The notes under the pieces were generated by a model, which worked only from the letters and a program-made list of their open reading frames with translations, was not told the DNA's origin and made no database searches. Shown here piece by piece: positions 10,376 to 19,757 of a stretch of DNA of 64,000 nucleotides. Numbering within the stretch: position 1 is the stretch's first letter; each line of letters begins with the position of its first letter. The position numbers were made by a program, and so were the translations under genes. Source of the DNA: Sphingomonas prati (GTDB taxonomy: Bacteria; Pseudomonadota; Alphaproteobacteria; Sphingomonadales; Sphingomonadaceae); the NCBI RefSeq assembly GCF_014643515.1, contig NZ_BMJP01000003.1, forward strand, positions 124,001 through 188,000, given 5' to 3'.

Positions 10376-11590
10376 TTGCCTGACTTGCCCAAGATCATTC
10401 TCGACATGTCGCGGCTGTTGTCGCGGGTGCTGCACGTCACCCCGACGGGGGTGGACCGCGTGGAAATGGCCTATGCCCGCGGGCTGGTCGAGACCGCAGG
10501 CGACCGGCTGGACTTCGCCGCGGTCCACCCGACCGGGATCTACGGCCGGTTGCCGGCAGACGCCGTCCTGCGCTTTCTGGACCGGACGGAGACGCGCTGG
10601 GAAACCGAGGGACGCGTCGGCCCCTGGGCGATGCGGCGGTCCGCGGTCGACGTGCTCAATCTCCTCCGCCCGCGCCCCGTACCGTCGCCCGCCCCGGGCG
10701 CGCCTGCGGTCTACGTCCAGTCCTCGCCCCATCACCTGACCAATCCGAAGCTGGTCCAGACGATCCTGCGCCGTGAAAATGCGCGCTTCGTCTGCTTGGT
10801 CCATGACCTGATCCCGCTCGAATATCCGGAATATGCGCGGGCGGGCGGCGCGGAGCAGCATCGTCAGCGGATCGAGACGATCCTGCGTCATGCGCACGGC
10901 ATCATGTCGAACTCGCATGCGACGCTCGCTTCTCTGCGCCCGTGGATCGCGCGGCTCGGCGTCGATCCGGTCTGCCGCGTGGCGCATCTCGGCACGCATG
11001 ACGGGCACCGGCCGGTCCGCCGGGCGAACGGGGAGGACGCACGGCCCTATTTCGTGTCGATGGGGACGATCGAGCCGCGCAAGAATCACCTGCTGCTGCT
11101 CAACCTGTGGCGGCAGATGTCGGAACGCCACGGCGCCGCCGCGATCCCGAAGCTCGTGCTGATCGGCCGACGCGGCTGGGAAAACGAACAGATCGTCGAC
11201 ATGCTCGAACGCTGCCCCGCGCTGGTCGGCTGCGTCGAGGAACATGGCGGCCTGTCGGACCAGGCGGCGCGCGCGCTGCTGGCGAACGCGAATGCGCTCT
11301 TGATGCCGTCCTTTGCTGAGGGGTACGGCATGCCGGTGGCCGAGGCGCTCGACCTGGGCGTCGCGGTGGTGTGCAGCAATCTGCCCTCGCTCCGCGAAGC
11401 CGGCGGCGGCGTGCCGACCTTCCTCGATCCGCTCGACGGACCGGCGTGGCACCGGGCTATCCTGGCCTATGCGGACCTCCAGAGCCCGGAGGCGGAGGCG
11501 CAACGCGAGCGCCTGACGACATGGCAAAGGCCCGGTTGGAAAGATCATATCGCGCGGCTTCACGATCTGATATCGGCGGTTTCGATATGA
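10376..11590 (+). CDS. Family 4 glycosyltransferase
   Basis: GT-B retaining glycosyltransferase of 404 residues, probably cytoplasmic and acting on the capsule chain. N-terminal PTGVDRVEMAYARG is the acceptor-side loop often seen in capsule GT4 enzymes. The donor-side elements are SMGTIEPRKNH and PSFAEGYGMPVAEAL (the E-x7-E motif). The start is TTG at 10376, needed because the conserved strand KIILDMSRLLSR begins before the first ATG (10406). No good ribosome-binding site is visible, so coupling to kpsS (15-bp gap) is possible. Its stop overlaps the kpsM start (ATGA). The sugar transferred is not predictable. Confidence 0.88.
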   Translation: MPDLPKIILDMSRLLSRVLHVTPTGVDRVEMAYARGLVETAGDRLDFAAVHPTGIYGRLPADAVLRFLDRTETRWETEGRVGPWAMRRSAVDVLNLLRPRPVPSPAPGAPAVYVQSSPHHLTNPKLVQTILRRENARFVCLVHDLIPLEYPEYARAGGAEQHRQRIETILRHAHGIMSNSHATLASLRPWIARLGVDPVCRVAHLGTHDGHRPVRRANGEDARPYFVSMGTIEPRKNHLLLLNLWRQMSERHGAAAIPKLVLIGRRGWENEQIVDMLERCPALVGCVEEHGGLSDQAARALLANANALLMPSFAEGYGMPVAEALDLGVAVVCSNLPSLREAGGGVPTFLDPLDGPAWHRAILAYADLQSPEAEAQRERLTTWQRPGWKDHIARLHDLISAVSI

Positions 11591-12390
11591 GCACCACGTT
11601 CAACAGCATGCCCCGCCCGTCGCTCTGGACCGGGCTCGCCATCCAGCTTCGCGTCATTGGCGCGCTCGTTCTGCGTGAAATGCACACGCGTTATGGGCGC
11701 GACAATATCGGCTACCTCTGGCTGATCGCCGAACCCCTGATGCTGGGCAGCGTGATCGCGTTGTTGCACAGCGGGGCGGCATCGCACGACGGGTTCAATC
11801 CCGTCGCGTTCACCGTCACCGGCTACTGTATCTTCATCATGTTTCGCGGCATCGTGAACCGGTCCGAAGGCGCTTTTGAGAGCAACGTCCCGCTGTTGTA
11901 CCATCAGCAGGTCACGATGCTGGATGTCACGATTGCACGCGCCGTCCTGGAATTTGCCGGAACGTTCCTGTCATTCGTCATTCTGCTGTCGCTGATCATT
12001 GCGCTTGGTTACACCACCTTTCCTCCACGACCACTCTGGCTGATCCTGGCGATCGGGTACATGTTCTGGATCTCGCTGGCGGTATCGCTGGTGATTGTCG
12101 CGGGTACCTACGAAAATTCCGCTCTCGAAAAGATCGTGCATCCTTTCACTTACTTCATGATCCCGTTGTCCGGATCATTCTACCAGATGGTTTGGCTCCC
12201 ACCCTTCTATCGCGATATTCTCCTGTGGGTTCCGCTGCCGCACATCTTCGAAATGGCGCGTTACGGCATGTTCCGCGGGACCAACCTTGAATTTGTCGAT
12301 ATCGTCTACTTGACCGGCTTCTGTATGGTTACCACGTTGATCGGGCTGTTGCTGATGAACACGTCGCGTCAGCGGATTCATCTGAGCTGA
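11587..12390 (+). CDS. kpsM: Capsule ABC transporter permease KpsM
   Basis: ABC-2 type permease of 267 residues that exports the finished lipid-linked polysaccharide across the inner membrane together with KpsT. It has about six hydrophobic helices and the conserved N-terminal cytoplasmic stretch REMHTRYGRDNIGYLW, followed by AEPLMLG as in KpsM/Wzm proteins. The start ATG overlaps the upstream GT4 stop (ATGA). The upstream ORF in the same frame is not part of the gene. The stretch around 11900-12370 looks less GC-rich than its neighbours. Its ATPase partner kpsT is not adjacent but lies nearly 4 kb away, beyond two inverted genes. Confidence 0.92.
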   Translation: MSTTFNSMPRPSLWTGLAIQLRVIGALVLREMHTRYGRDNIGYLWLIAEPLMLGSVIALLHSGAASHDGFNPVAFTVTGYCIFIMFRGIVNRSEGAFESNVPLLYHQQVTMLDVTIARAVLEFAGTFLSFVILLSLIIALGYTTFPPRPLWLILAIGYMFWISLAVSLVIVAGTYENSALEKIVHPFTYFMIPLSGSFYQMVWLPPFYRDILLWVPLPHIFEMARYGMFRGTNLEFVDIVYLTGFCMVTTLIGLLLMNTSRQRIHLS

Positions 12391-12464
12391 TCGGGCAATC
12401 GGCCCGAGAGGTCCAAGCCGCCAGCCGGTGGCAATTCGCTGCAACTCGAGGTACTCATCCGTTT

Positions 12465-13637
12465 ATGAACATGCATGGTTTCATCGCCCCCGTCGCGGAC
12501 CGTAGCGACCATCGAAATGAATCGCGTTTTGCCGGGCTTCGGCACTGGGTGATCGCGCATCGTATGTTCGTGCTGGTCGTGCTGTTGCCGGCGCTGCTTG
12601 TGTCCGGCTACTATTACGGCATCGCATCCGACCAGTATGAATCCGAGGCGGATTTCGTGATCCGCTCGTCGGATAATGCCGGGGCGTCCGCGGGTGGCCT
12701 TGGTGCGATGCTCGGCATGGCCGGCGGCATCACGTCGTCCCAGTCCGAGGCCATGGGCGTATCGGACTATCTGAAGTCGCATGAGGTCGTGGACATCCTT
12801 CGCAAGCGCCTCGGCCTTGTCGAGCGGTTCCGCCGGCCGGAAATCGACGTGATCTCGAAATTGCATCCGGCGAACCCGTCGCCGGAGAAGCTCGAGAAAT
12901 ATTACAATGGGAAGGTCAAGGTCGAGTTCGATCGTGACACCGGCATTTCCCGGCTCCGGGTCCGGAGCTTCCGTCCGGAGGACTCCTACGCGATTATTCG
13001 CAGCCTCCTCACGCTCGGGGAACAGCAGGTCAACCAACTGAACCAGCGGACGTACCGCGATGCGGTCTCGTCCGCCCGCGCGCAGCTGGCGGAGGCCGAA
13101 ACCGGCGTTGCGACGATCCAGAACCGGATCACGGGGTTCCGCCAGACCCGCCAGGACATCGACCCGGCCGGCACCGGTGCGGCGCAGATCCAGATGGTCT
13201 CGACGATGACCGCCAGCCTCAGCGCCGCGCGTGCGCAGCTGTCGGCGATGCGGAGCATGATCAGCACGACCAGTCCGCAATATCAGGCAATGGCACAGCG
13301 GGTCAGCTCGCTGGAACGGGAGCTGGCGTTGCAGTCGGGCAAGCTGACCGGCGGTAACTCGACGATCGCGAGCAGCCTCGGCAGCTATGAGGATCTCAAG
13401 GTCCGGCAGGACTTCGCCGCCAAGCGCTATGAAGCAGCCGCCGCAAACCTGGAGAAGGCGCGCGAGCAGGCGTCGCGCCAGCAGCTTTACCTCGTCCGCA
13501 TCGTCGAGCCGAACCGTCCGGTGAAGTCGGAATATCCCGAGCGTGGCCGCATCGTGTTGACCGTAATCCTCGGCCTGTTGATCGCCTACGGCATCGGCTG
13601 GTTGCTGGCAGCGGGTGTTCGCGAGCACGTTGCCTGA
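12465..13637 (+). CDS. kpsE: Capsule export inner-membrane/periplasmic protein KpsE
   Basis: Polysaccharide co-polymerase (PCP-3) family protein of 390 residues. It bridges the KpsMT transporter to the outer-membrane channel. One transmembrane helix lies near residues 33-53 (MFVLVVLLPALLVSGYYYG) and a second near the C-terminus (IVLTVILGLLIAYGIGWLL). A long periplasmic region between them contains helices of coiled-coil character (about 190-340). SDQYESEADFVIRS after the first helix and the PNRPVKSEYPERGR segment before the second are family hallmarks. ATG 12465, 74 bp after kpsM. The last gene of this plus-strand run, it is followed by a hairpin terminator. Confidence 0.92.
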   Translation: MNMHGFIAPVADRSDHRNESRFAGLRHWVIAHRMFVLVVLLPALLVSGYYYGIASDQYESEADFVIRSSDNAGASAGGLGAMLGMAGGITSSQSEAMGVSDYLKSHEVVDILRKRLGLVERFRRPEIDVISKLHPANPSPEKLEKYYNGKVKVEFDRDTGISRLRVRSFRPEDSYAIIRSLLTLGEQQVNQLNQRTYRDAVSSARAQLAEAETGVATIQNRITGFRQTRQDIDPAGTGAAQIQMVSTMTASLSAARAQLSAMRSMISTTSPQYQAMAQRVSSLERELALQSGKLTGGNSTIASSLGSYEDLKVRQDFAAKRYEAAAANLEKAREQASRQQLYLVRIVEPNRPVKSEYPERGRIVLTVILGLLIAYGIGWLLAAGVREHVA

Positions 13638-13644
13638 GGCACAA

Positions 13645-13681
13645 CTGCCGGGACGGCGGTCAAAAGTCGTCGTCCCGGCAG
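13645..13681. terminator. Bidirectional hairpin terminator between convergent genes
   Basis: A perfect 11-bp inverted repeat (CTGCCGGGACG / CGTCCCGGCAG) encloses a 15-base loop. It sits in the 50-bp gap between the convergent kpsE and GT4 genes. There is no long T-run on either side, so efficiency as an intrinsic terminator is uncertain. Confidence 0.65.
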
Positions 13682-13687
13682 TGCAGA

Positions 13688-14989
13688 TCAGCTTCCCATA
13701 ACGCTGGCGTACAGCCCCGCGAGCCGCGCTCGATAGGCCACGTCAGAGAAAATCTGCGCACGCATCGTCCCCCTGGAGGCAAGATCTGTGCGGAGGACCT
13801 CGTCCCCGTCGATCCGCTTCAGCCCATCCGCGATCGCGCCAATATCGTGCGGATCGACCAGCAGGGCCGCCTCGCCCGTGACTTCCGGGATCGCGCCGGC
13901 AGTCGAGGACAGCACGGGCGTCCCGAGCGCCATCGCCTCCAGTACCGGGAGACCAAACCCTTCGTAAAGCGACGGAAACGTCACCGCCCGCGCGCCGCGG
14001 ATCAGGCGGAGCAGCATCCGTTGCGGCAGATAGTCGATCTGCATCACCGCGGGGCTCGCCTGAACGCCCGGGATCGAACCGTTCGGCACCTGCCGCGCGG
14101 ACTCGTGCCCCCAGGGTCGCCCGACGATCAGCAGCGGCGTCGCAGAGCGGGTCGACAGATAGGCCTCGATCAGGCGTTGAACGTTCTTCTTGGGCTCGAC
14201 CGCGCCGTAGAACAGGAAATAACCGCGGTGACGAAGGCCAAAGCTGCCCTCGACGATGGCGGCGTCTTCCGCCGGATCGGCCGCGGGTGTGCGGAACGCG
14301 GGCGGCAACGCCTGATAGGTGTTGGTGACGCGCGCCGGGTCGAGCGGGAACCAGTCGAGCAGATCGCGGCGACTGGCGTCCGACACGGTGCAAATATGAT
14401 CCGCCCGTGCAATGCAGTCGCGAAGCAGCGCCTGATAATGCGCCTTGTGGTCCAGCGTCGCATGCGGGAACTTCAGCGGCACGATATCGTGGATGGTGTA
14501 GACGTTCCGGGCACCCTCCAGCGTGATCGGCACCGGATAGGTCCAGTGCATGATCTGCGGCGGATCGGCCATCCGCACCGTCACGAACCGGCCGGTCCGC
14601 GCATAATGGCGATGCGCGATACCGAACAACCGGGCGCGCGACACCAGCCGGTCGAACCGTGGAAAACTGTCGGCGAACGCGGCCTTGTCGACGCGGTCGG
14701 TCAGCGGCACCGGATCGAGCGCGATCGGCGCGAACGGACGGATCGCCTCCCGCGTCCAGCGCGCGGCGGAAGCGAGGCCCTTCCGACGATCGGTCGGCGG
14801 TCGTTGCAGCGTATCGAAGAACCGGACCTCGCGCCCGTCGACCGGGCCGCGCACGTCGAGCCCGAACACTCCGACCGTCTCATGCCCCATCGCCCGCAGC
14901 GCATGGGCGAGCGTCAGGCCGTATGTCGCCACCCCGGTCCCGCCCGGCAGCGCGAGGTTATAGCCGTCAATCCCGATGCTAAGCGTCAT
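13688..14989 (-). CDS. Family 4 glycosyltransferase
   Basis: Retaining GT-B glycosyltransferase of 433 residues. N-terminal GIDGYNLALPGGTGVATYG is the acceptor-side loop. MHWTYPVPI and YTIHDIVPLKFP follow. The donor domain has YGAVEPKKNVQRLIEAY and PSLYEGFGLPVLEAM (E-x7-E). It is clearly paralogous to the next minus-strand gene (15053-16213), sharing HWTYPVPI, the xxHDxxPL motif and the PKKN/PRKN motif. ATG 14989. The two genes lie in opposite orientation between kpsE and kpsT. A role in building the capsule repeat is inferred from location. Confidence 0.88.
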   Translation of the reverse strand: MTLSIGIDGYNLALPGGTGVATYGLTLAHALRAMGHETVGVFGLDVRGPVDGREVRFFDTLQRPPTDRRKGLASAARWTREAIRPFAPIALDPVPLTDRVDKAAFADSFPRFDRLVSRARLFGIAHRHYARTGRFVTVRMADPPQIMHWTYPVPITLEGARNVYTIHDIVPLKFPHATLDHKAHYQALLRDCIARADHICTVSDASRRDLLDWFPLDPARVTNTYQALPPAFRTPAADPAEDAAIVEGSFGLRHRGYFLFYGAVEPKKNVQRLIEAYLSTRSATPLLIVGRPWGHESARQVPNGSIPGVQASPAVMQIDYLPQRMLLRLIRGARAVTFPSLYEGFGLPVLEAMALGTPVLSSTAGAIPEVTGEAALLVDPHDIGAIADGLKRIDGDEVLRTDLASRGTMRAQIFSDVAYRARLAGLYASVMGS

Positions 14990-15052
14990 ATCGTTCCATT
15001 CCGGCCGCGCCGGACGGCACCGCGACCCTGCTGCGCGGGCCAGCGCGGCGGA

Positions 15053-16213
15053 TCAGTGGCCGGCGGATCGCGCGATGCAATCCGCATACACAGCGCGCAA
15101 CCGGGCGGCAAACCGCGCGCGGGAGAAGCGTTCGGCGCGTAGCCGGCCCGCCCCTGCCAACCGCACCCGTAGTCCGGCGTCACCGGCCAGTCGCGCGATC
15201 CCTGCGGCGATGGCACTCGCGTCGGTCGGATTCACGCCGAGTGCGGCCCCGCCCGTCACTTCCGCCAGCGCGCCGGTCGACGAGGTCAGCACGGGCGTGC
15301 CGGCCGCCATCGCCTCCACCGCCGGCAGCCCGAACCCCTCGTCCAGTGACGGGAACAGCAGAGCGGTGGCGTGGGCGACCAGATCCGCCAGCCGGTCCGC
15401 GGGAAGATAGGGCAGCCGGACGATGCCTGCCCCGTCCGCCCCCGCGGTGTTCGAAAAGTCCGGGCCAACCAGCACGAGCGGTTGCGCGACGCCGCTGCCC
15501 CGGTACGCCTCGATCAGCCGGGGCAGGTTCTTGCGCGGCTCGTCCAGCCCGCAATACAGGAAATAGCCGTCCGGCAGGACGCCGCCGGCAAGCGGTTGGG
15601 TCGCGGACGCCGGGGTCGCCTCGACAGCTTGGTAGCAATTGACGACCTGACCCGCGGGACAGCCGAGCTGCGCCAAAATGCGGGCGCGCGCATCCTCCGA
15701 CACCGTCACGATCCGGTCACCCGCCTGCACGATCCGCGTCAGGACCGCCCGCAAACGTTTAGGATCGGTCCGGGCGAGATCCGGTCGATCGAGCGGGATG
15801 ACGTCGTGTACGGTGTAGATATTGATCCAGCCCGCCAACCGGATCGGCACCGGATAGGTCCAATGCATGAGCCCGGGCCCGACGGTCGCCCTTAATCGCA
15901 ACATCCGGCGATACAGACCGAAATGCACCTGCGCGGCCCGGAACACATGGCGGGCGTAAAGCGTCTCCAGGCTGCCCCCTTGCTGCACTTCGTGGACGCG
16001 CACCGCGACTTCGCGCGGCGATGCGGCCGTCAGCCAGCGTCCCACCGGTCCGTCGTCGTTGTCGCGCAGGATCATCGGCCGCCCACCGACCACCGGCAGC
16101 GTCGCCGCCAGCGACGCAGCATAGCGCGAAACCCCGGTTCCGCCGCCGACCAGCATGCGCCCGTCGACGCACAGCGGAAAGGACGGAGGGACGCGGTACA
16201 TCGGCCATGTCAT
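15053..16213 (-). CDS. Family 4 glycosyltransferase
   Basis: Retaining GT-B glycosyltransferase of 386 residues with the GGGTGVSRYAASLA loop near residue 23, MHWTYPVPIRL, YTVHDVIPLDRPD, the donor-side YCGLDEPRKNLPRLIEAY, and PSLDEGFGLPAVEAM (E-x7-E). It lies 63 bp upstream of its paralog at 13688-14989 on the same strand, and the pair probably arose by duplication. The ATG at 16213 faces away from kpsT, whose start is 84 bp away, so the short gap should hold divergent promoters. The donor sugar is unknown. Confidence 0.88.
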   Translation of the reverse strand: MTWPMYRVPPSFPLCVDGRMLVGGGTGVSRYAASLAATLPVVGGRPMILRDNDDGPVGRWLTAASPREVAVRVHEVQQGGSLETLYARHVFRAAQVHFGLYRRMLRLRATVGPGLMHWTYPVPIRLAGWINIYTVHDVIPLDRPDLARTDPKRLRAVLTRIVQAGDRIVTVSEDARARILAQLGCPAGQVVNCYQAVEATPASATQPLAGGVLPDGYFLYCGLDEPRKNLPRLIEAYRGSGVAQPLVLVGPDFSNTAGADGAGIVRLPYLPADRLADLVAHATALLFPSLDEGFGLPAVEAMAAGTPVLTSSTGALAEVTGGAALGVNPTDASAIAAGIARLAGDAGLRVRLAGAGRLRAERFSRARFAARLRAVYADCIARSAGH

Positions 16214-16297
16214 CTACGGCTTGGCGCGATGCGTCCATAGCCTTAAGACGGTGCTGAGTTGCCTCGACGGCACCGGTTTCCGAAGTGGCCAGGCGCA

Positions 16298-16960
16298 ATG
16301 ATCCAGTTCCAGAATGTCTCCAAGACCTACCATGTCCGCAAGTTCGAGAAGCTCGTCCTCTCGGACCTCAGCTTCGTGCTCCAAAAGGGGGAGTCGCTCG
16401 GTATCTGCGGCGCGAACGGTGCGGGCAAATCGACGCTGCTGCGGCTGATGTCGGGCGTCGAACCGCCGACCACGGGCACCGTGACGCGCCGGATGAGCAC
16501 GTCATGGCCGCTCGGCTATGGCAGCACGTTCCAGTCCAGCCTGACGGGCGCCGACAACGCACGGTTCATCGCGCGCATCTACAACCGCGATGCCGACGAA
16601 CTGCTCGCCTATGTCGAGGACTTCGCACAGCTCGGACCATATTTCCGTCAACCGGTCTCGACCTATTCGGCCGGCATGGGTGCGCGGCTGGCGTTCGGCA
16701 TTTCGCTGGCCATCGATTTCGACTGTTACCTGATCGACGAAGTGACGGCGGCCGGCGACGAGCGGTTCCGCGCGCGCTCGCAGGCCGAACTGATGGACCG
16801 CCGCGACCGCGCATCGTTGGTGATGACGTCACACGACACCGGAACGCTCCTGACCTATACGACTCGCGGCGCCGTCGTGTACGGCGGCAGCCTGGTCATG
16901 TACGACACGATCGGAGAGGCCGTGGAAGTTCATCAGCGGTTGCAGGCACGCACGTCTTGA
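16298..16960 (+). CDS. kpsT: Capsule ABC transporter ATP-binding protein KpsT
   Basis: ATPase of the capsule exporter, 220 residues, the usual KpsT length. Walker A GANGAGKS is at residues 38-45, the ABC signature SAGMG at 124-128, Walker B DCYLIDE at 142-148, and the switch His in TSHD. The start is taken at ATG 16298 (MIQFQNVSKTYH), the family-typical N-terminus, rather than at a TTG 13 codons upstream. CCAGG lies just upstream. It is followed 58 bp later by the export lipoprotein gene. It must pair with KpsM encoded at 11587, although the genes are separated. Confidence 0.95.
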   Translation: MIQFQNVSKTYHVRKFEKLVLSDLSFVLQKGESLGICGANGAGKSTLLRLMSGVEPPTTGTVTRRMSTSWPLGYGSTFQSSLTGADNARFIARIYNRDADELLAYVEDFAQLGPYFRQPVSTYSAGMGARLAFGISLAIDFDCYLIDEVTAAGDERFRARSQAELMDRRDRASLVMTSHDTGTLLTYTTRGAVVYGGSLVMYDTIGEAVEVHQRLQARTS

Positions 16961-17018
16961 CAGGTTCGTCCCGCTCGTCCTTTCCGGTCCGGATCGATTT
17001 TTGAGGTTTCCGACAGAC

Positions 17019-18176
17019 ATGCCGAATTCCCCGTTTCCGCGTTGCGGCTCCGTTTTCTCCTCGATTGCGATGGCATCGATGCTGGCGGGGTGCGCGACCC
17101 TGCCCTCCAGCGGCCCGACCGAACGGCAGATCCGGCGCGGCGCGGAGGCATCGAGCGGGCTTATTAAGTTCGCGATCGTCCCGCTCGACGCGGCGACGGT
17201 AGACCGGTTGCGGCGCGAGGAGACGACGCGTCGGACCAGCGTTGCAACGCTGGCGCAACTCGCACAGGACGCGCGCACCGATACGATCGGGCCCGGTGAC
17301 GTGCTGACGATCAGTATCTACGAAGTCGGCGTCGCGCTCTTCGGCGGTTCCGTCACGCGCGTGGCGGGTGAGGGTTTCGACCCGTCCGCGCGTAGCGAAA
17401 CCTTCCCGACGATGGTCGTCGACCGTGAAGGTACGATCCGCCTGCCGTATATCGGCCGGCTCGGCGTCGCGGGCCTGACGCCGTTCGAGGTGCAGCGCCT
17501 GATCGAACAGGGGTTGAAGGGCAAGTCGCAGAGCCCGCAGGCGCTGGTGTCGATCAGGACGAACATCGCCAACACCGTCTACGTCTCGGGCGACGTCCGG
17601 CGACCCGGTCGCCTCGAACTGTCGCTGGGACGTGAACGGCTGCTCGATGCGATCGCCGCATCGGGTGGCTCGGTCGGCACGTCCGAGGACACGCTCATCC
17701 GTTTTTCGCGCAACGGGCGCATCGTGGAACAGCGGCTCGGCTTCATCCGGTCGGGCACGCCGGACGACCTGTTCCTGATCCCCGGTGACCGGGTCGAACT
17801 GATCCGCCGCCCCCGTACGTTCGACGTGTTTGGCGCCACCGCCAAGGTCTCGCAGGTCAATTTCGAAACCGGCGAAGTCTCGCTGGCCGAGGCGCTGGCC
17901 CGTGTCGGCGGACCGAACGACGTCCAGGCCGATCCGGCCGCGGTGTTCCTGTTCCGCTACGACGGTATCCCCGACGCCCCCGACGCCGGGCCGCCTCAGG
18001 TGTATCAGCTGAACATGCTGAAGCCAGAAAGCTACTTTGTGGCTCAACGCTTCGCCATGCGCGACCGCGACGTGATCTACATCGCCAACGCCGCTGCGAA
18101 CCAGCCGGCGAAGCTCGTCAACATCATCAACCAACTGTTCTCGCCGCTGGTCACCGCACGCGCCGTCACGCGCTGA
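17019..18176 (+). CDS. Polysaccharide export outer-membrane lipoprotein (Wza/KpsD-like)
   Basis: Secreted channel or periplasmic conduit for capsule export, 385 residues from ATG 17019. A GAGG lies 12 bases upstream, and an in-frame TTG at 17001 is possible. The signal peptide ends in lipobox LAGC (SMLAGCATLP). A Poly_export domain opens with TIGPGDVLTISIYE and continues through MVVDREGTIRLPYIGRL. SLBB-type beta-grasp repeats follow, with NTVYVSGDVRRPGR and RTFDVFGATAKVS. LFLIPGDRVEL and MRDRDVIYIANA are typical. It works with KpsE, KpsM and KpsT. It could equally be named KpsD or Wza; the lipoprotein form favours the Wza type. Confidence 0.9.
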   Translation: MPNSPFPRCGSVFSSIAMASMLAGCATLPSSGPTERQIRRGAEASSGLIKFAIVPLDAATVDRLRREETTRRTSVATLAQLAQDARTDTIGPGDVLTISIYEVGVALFGGSVTRVAGEGFDPSARSETFPTMVVDREGTIRLPYIGRLGVAGLTPFEVQRLIEQGLKGKSQSPQALVSIRTNIANTVYVSGDVRRPGRLELSLGRERLLDAIAASGGSVGTSEDTLIRFSRNGRIVEQRLGFIRSGTPDDLFLIPGDRVELIRRPRTFDVFGATAKVSQVNFETGEVSLAEALARVGGPNDVQADPAAVFLFRYDGIPDAPDAGPPQVYQLNMLKPESYFVAQRFAMRDRDVIYIANAAANQPAKLVNIINQLFSPLVTARAVTR

Positions 18177-18183
18177 TCCGGAC

Positions 18184-18220
18184 GACCGGGCGGGATCGGC
18201 ACGACGCCGCCCGCCCGGTC
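18184..18220. terminator. Bidirectional hairpin terminator
   Basis: A perfect 11-bp inverted repeat (GACCGGGCGGG / CCCGCCCGGTC) with a 15-base loop. It starts 7 bp after the export-lipoprotein stop, in the 72-bp gap before the convergent hldE stop. No T-tract is present. A second GC palindrome (GGCCGCGGCCGG) follows closely. Confidence 0.65.
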
Positions 18221-18248
18221 CGTAACGCCGGCCGCGGCCGGCGCCCGG

Positions 18249-19703
18249 TCACTCCGCCTGCGCCGCCGCGACGATCCGCGAAGTGGAATGACCCTTTGAC
18301 AGGTCGATCAGGATCACACGTCCACCACGCGCCTTGACGATGTCGGCGCCGACGACCTGATCCTCGGTATAGTCCGACCCCTTGACGATGATGTCCGGCT
18401 GCAACGCGGTGATCAGCTCCAGCGGGGTATCCTCGCCGAACAGCACCACCGCCGACACGCCCTTGATTGCGCCCATCACTGCGGCGCGCGCCGCCTCGTC
18501 CTGGATCGGGCGGGTCGGCCCTTTCAGCCGGCGGACCGAATCGTCGGTGTTGAGCGCCATGATCAGCCGGTCGCAGCCGGCCGCGGCCTGGCGGATCAGC
18601 GAGACATGGCCCGGATGGAGCAGGTCGAAGCACCCGTTGGCGAACCCGACGGTCAGCTTCTCCTTCGCCCAGCTCCAGCGCAGTGCCACCGCGCCGTCGA
18701 GATCGACGAACCGCCCGTCATTGACCGAAGCCGAAACCGTATCGGCGGCAAGCGAAGCGATCAGCTCGTCGCGCGTCACGGTGGCGGTGCCCATGTGCGA
18801 CACGACGATGCCCGCCGCATGGTTGGCCAACCGCATGCCTTCCGCAATCGGCAGGTCGGCCGCGATCGACGCCGCAAGCACCGCCATCACGGTATCGCCG
18901 GCGCCCGACACGTCGAACACGTCCTGCGCAACGGTTGCCATGTGCGACGGGGTTCCATCCACTGGATAGAAGGACATGCCCTTTTCCGAGCGGGTCAACA
19001 GGACCGCCGCGCCGCACGCCGCCTGCGCCTGCGCCACCGCTGCTGCGGCCTCCTCGTCGGTCTCGCACGGCAAGCCGGTCGCGTCCGACAATTCCTTGCG
19101 GTTCGGCGTCAGGATCGATGCACCGCGATAGACGGTCAGGTCGCGCCGCTTCGGATCGATCAGCACGGGCTTGCCCGCCGCATTGGCGTGATCGATCACC
19201 GCGCGCACCAGCCGGTCCGAACAGACGCCCTTGTTGTAGTCCGACAGGATCACGACGTCGGCCGCATCAATCGCGGTGCGCGCCGCCGCGATGCAGACTT
19301 CGTCCAGCGCCGGATCGTCGATGCCGACATCCTCGTGATCGATGCGCACGATCTGCTGATGCGCGCCGATGATGCGCAGCTTCTGCGTCGTCCGGCGATC
19401 GCCGGCCGCGACCAACCCGCCGCATTCGATATCGCCCATTCCGCACAGCTTGGCGATCAACTGGTCGCGCGCCACGTCCTCCCCCGTGATCCCGACCAGG
19501 CGAACATGCACGTCCAGTGCCGCAAGGTTGGCGGCCACGTTGGCCGCCCCGCCCGGTACCATCCGCTCCGACCGCGCACGCACGACCGGTACCGGAGCCT
19601 CCGGCGAGATCCGGTTTACGTCCCCGGTGATGTAGCAGTCGAGCATGACGTCGCCGACCACGGCGATTTTGCAATTGGTAAAGAGATCCAGAAGCGTCTG
19701 CAT
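18249..19703 (-). CDS. hldE: Bifunctional heptose 7-phosphate kinase / heptose 1-phosphate adenylyltransferase
   Basis: Two steps of ADP-heptose synthesis in one 484-residue protein. The N-terminal ribokinase-like domain (about 1-315) phosphorylates D-glycero-D-manno-heptose 7-phosphate. Its hallmarks are VVGDVMLDCY, MVPGGAANVAANLAAL and the catalytic DVSGAGDTVMAV. The C-terminal nucleotidyltransferase domain (about 345-484) has FANGCFDLLHPGHVSLI with the HPGH motif and the late PTRPIQDE. It lies 54 bp downstream of the FkbM gene on the same strand, inside the capsule region. With the GmhB-like gene at 33679 it implies local supply of an activated heptose for the GT9 enzymes. gmhA and hldD are not in the window. 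Confidence 0.95.
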   Translation of the reverse strand: MQTLLDLFTNCKIAVVGDVMLDCYITGDVNRISPEAPVPVVRARSERMVPGGAANVAANLAALDVHVRLVGITGEDVARDQLIAKLCGMGDIECGGLVAAGDRRTTQKLRIIGAHQQIVRIDHEDVGIDDPALDEVCIAAARTAIDAADVVILSDYNKGVCSDRLVRAVIDHANAAGKPVLIDPKRRDLTVYRGASILTPNRKELSDATGLPCETDEEAAAAVAQAQAACGAAVLLTRSEKGMSFYPVDGTPSHMATVAQDVFDVSGAGDTVMAVLAASIAADLPIAEGMRLANHAAGIVVSHMGTATVTRDELIASLAADTVSASVNDGRFVDLDGAVALRWSWAKEKLTVGFANGCFDLLHPGHVSLIRQAAAGCDRLIMALNTDDSVRRLKGPTRPIQDEAARAAVMGAIKGVSAVVLFGEDTPLELITALQPDIIVKGSDYTEDQVVGADIVKARGGRVILIDLSKGHSTSRIVAAAQAE

Positions 19704-19757
19704 GCTGCGCCAATCATGTTGAGGAGAAGGACGAACGAAGAAATCGACAGCGACCGA

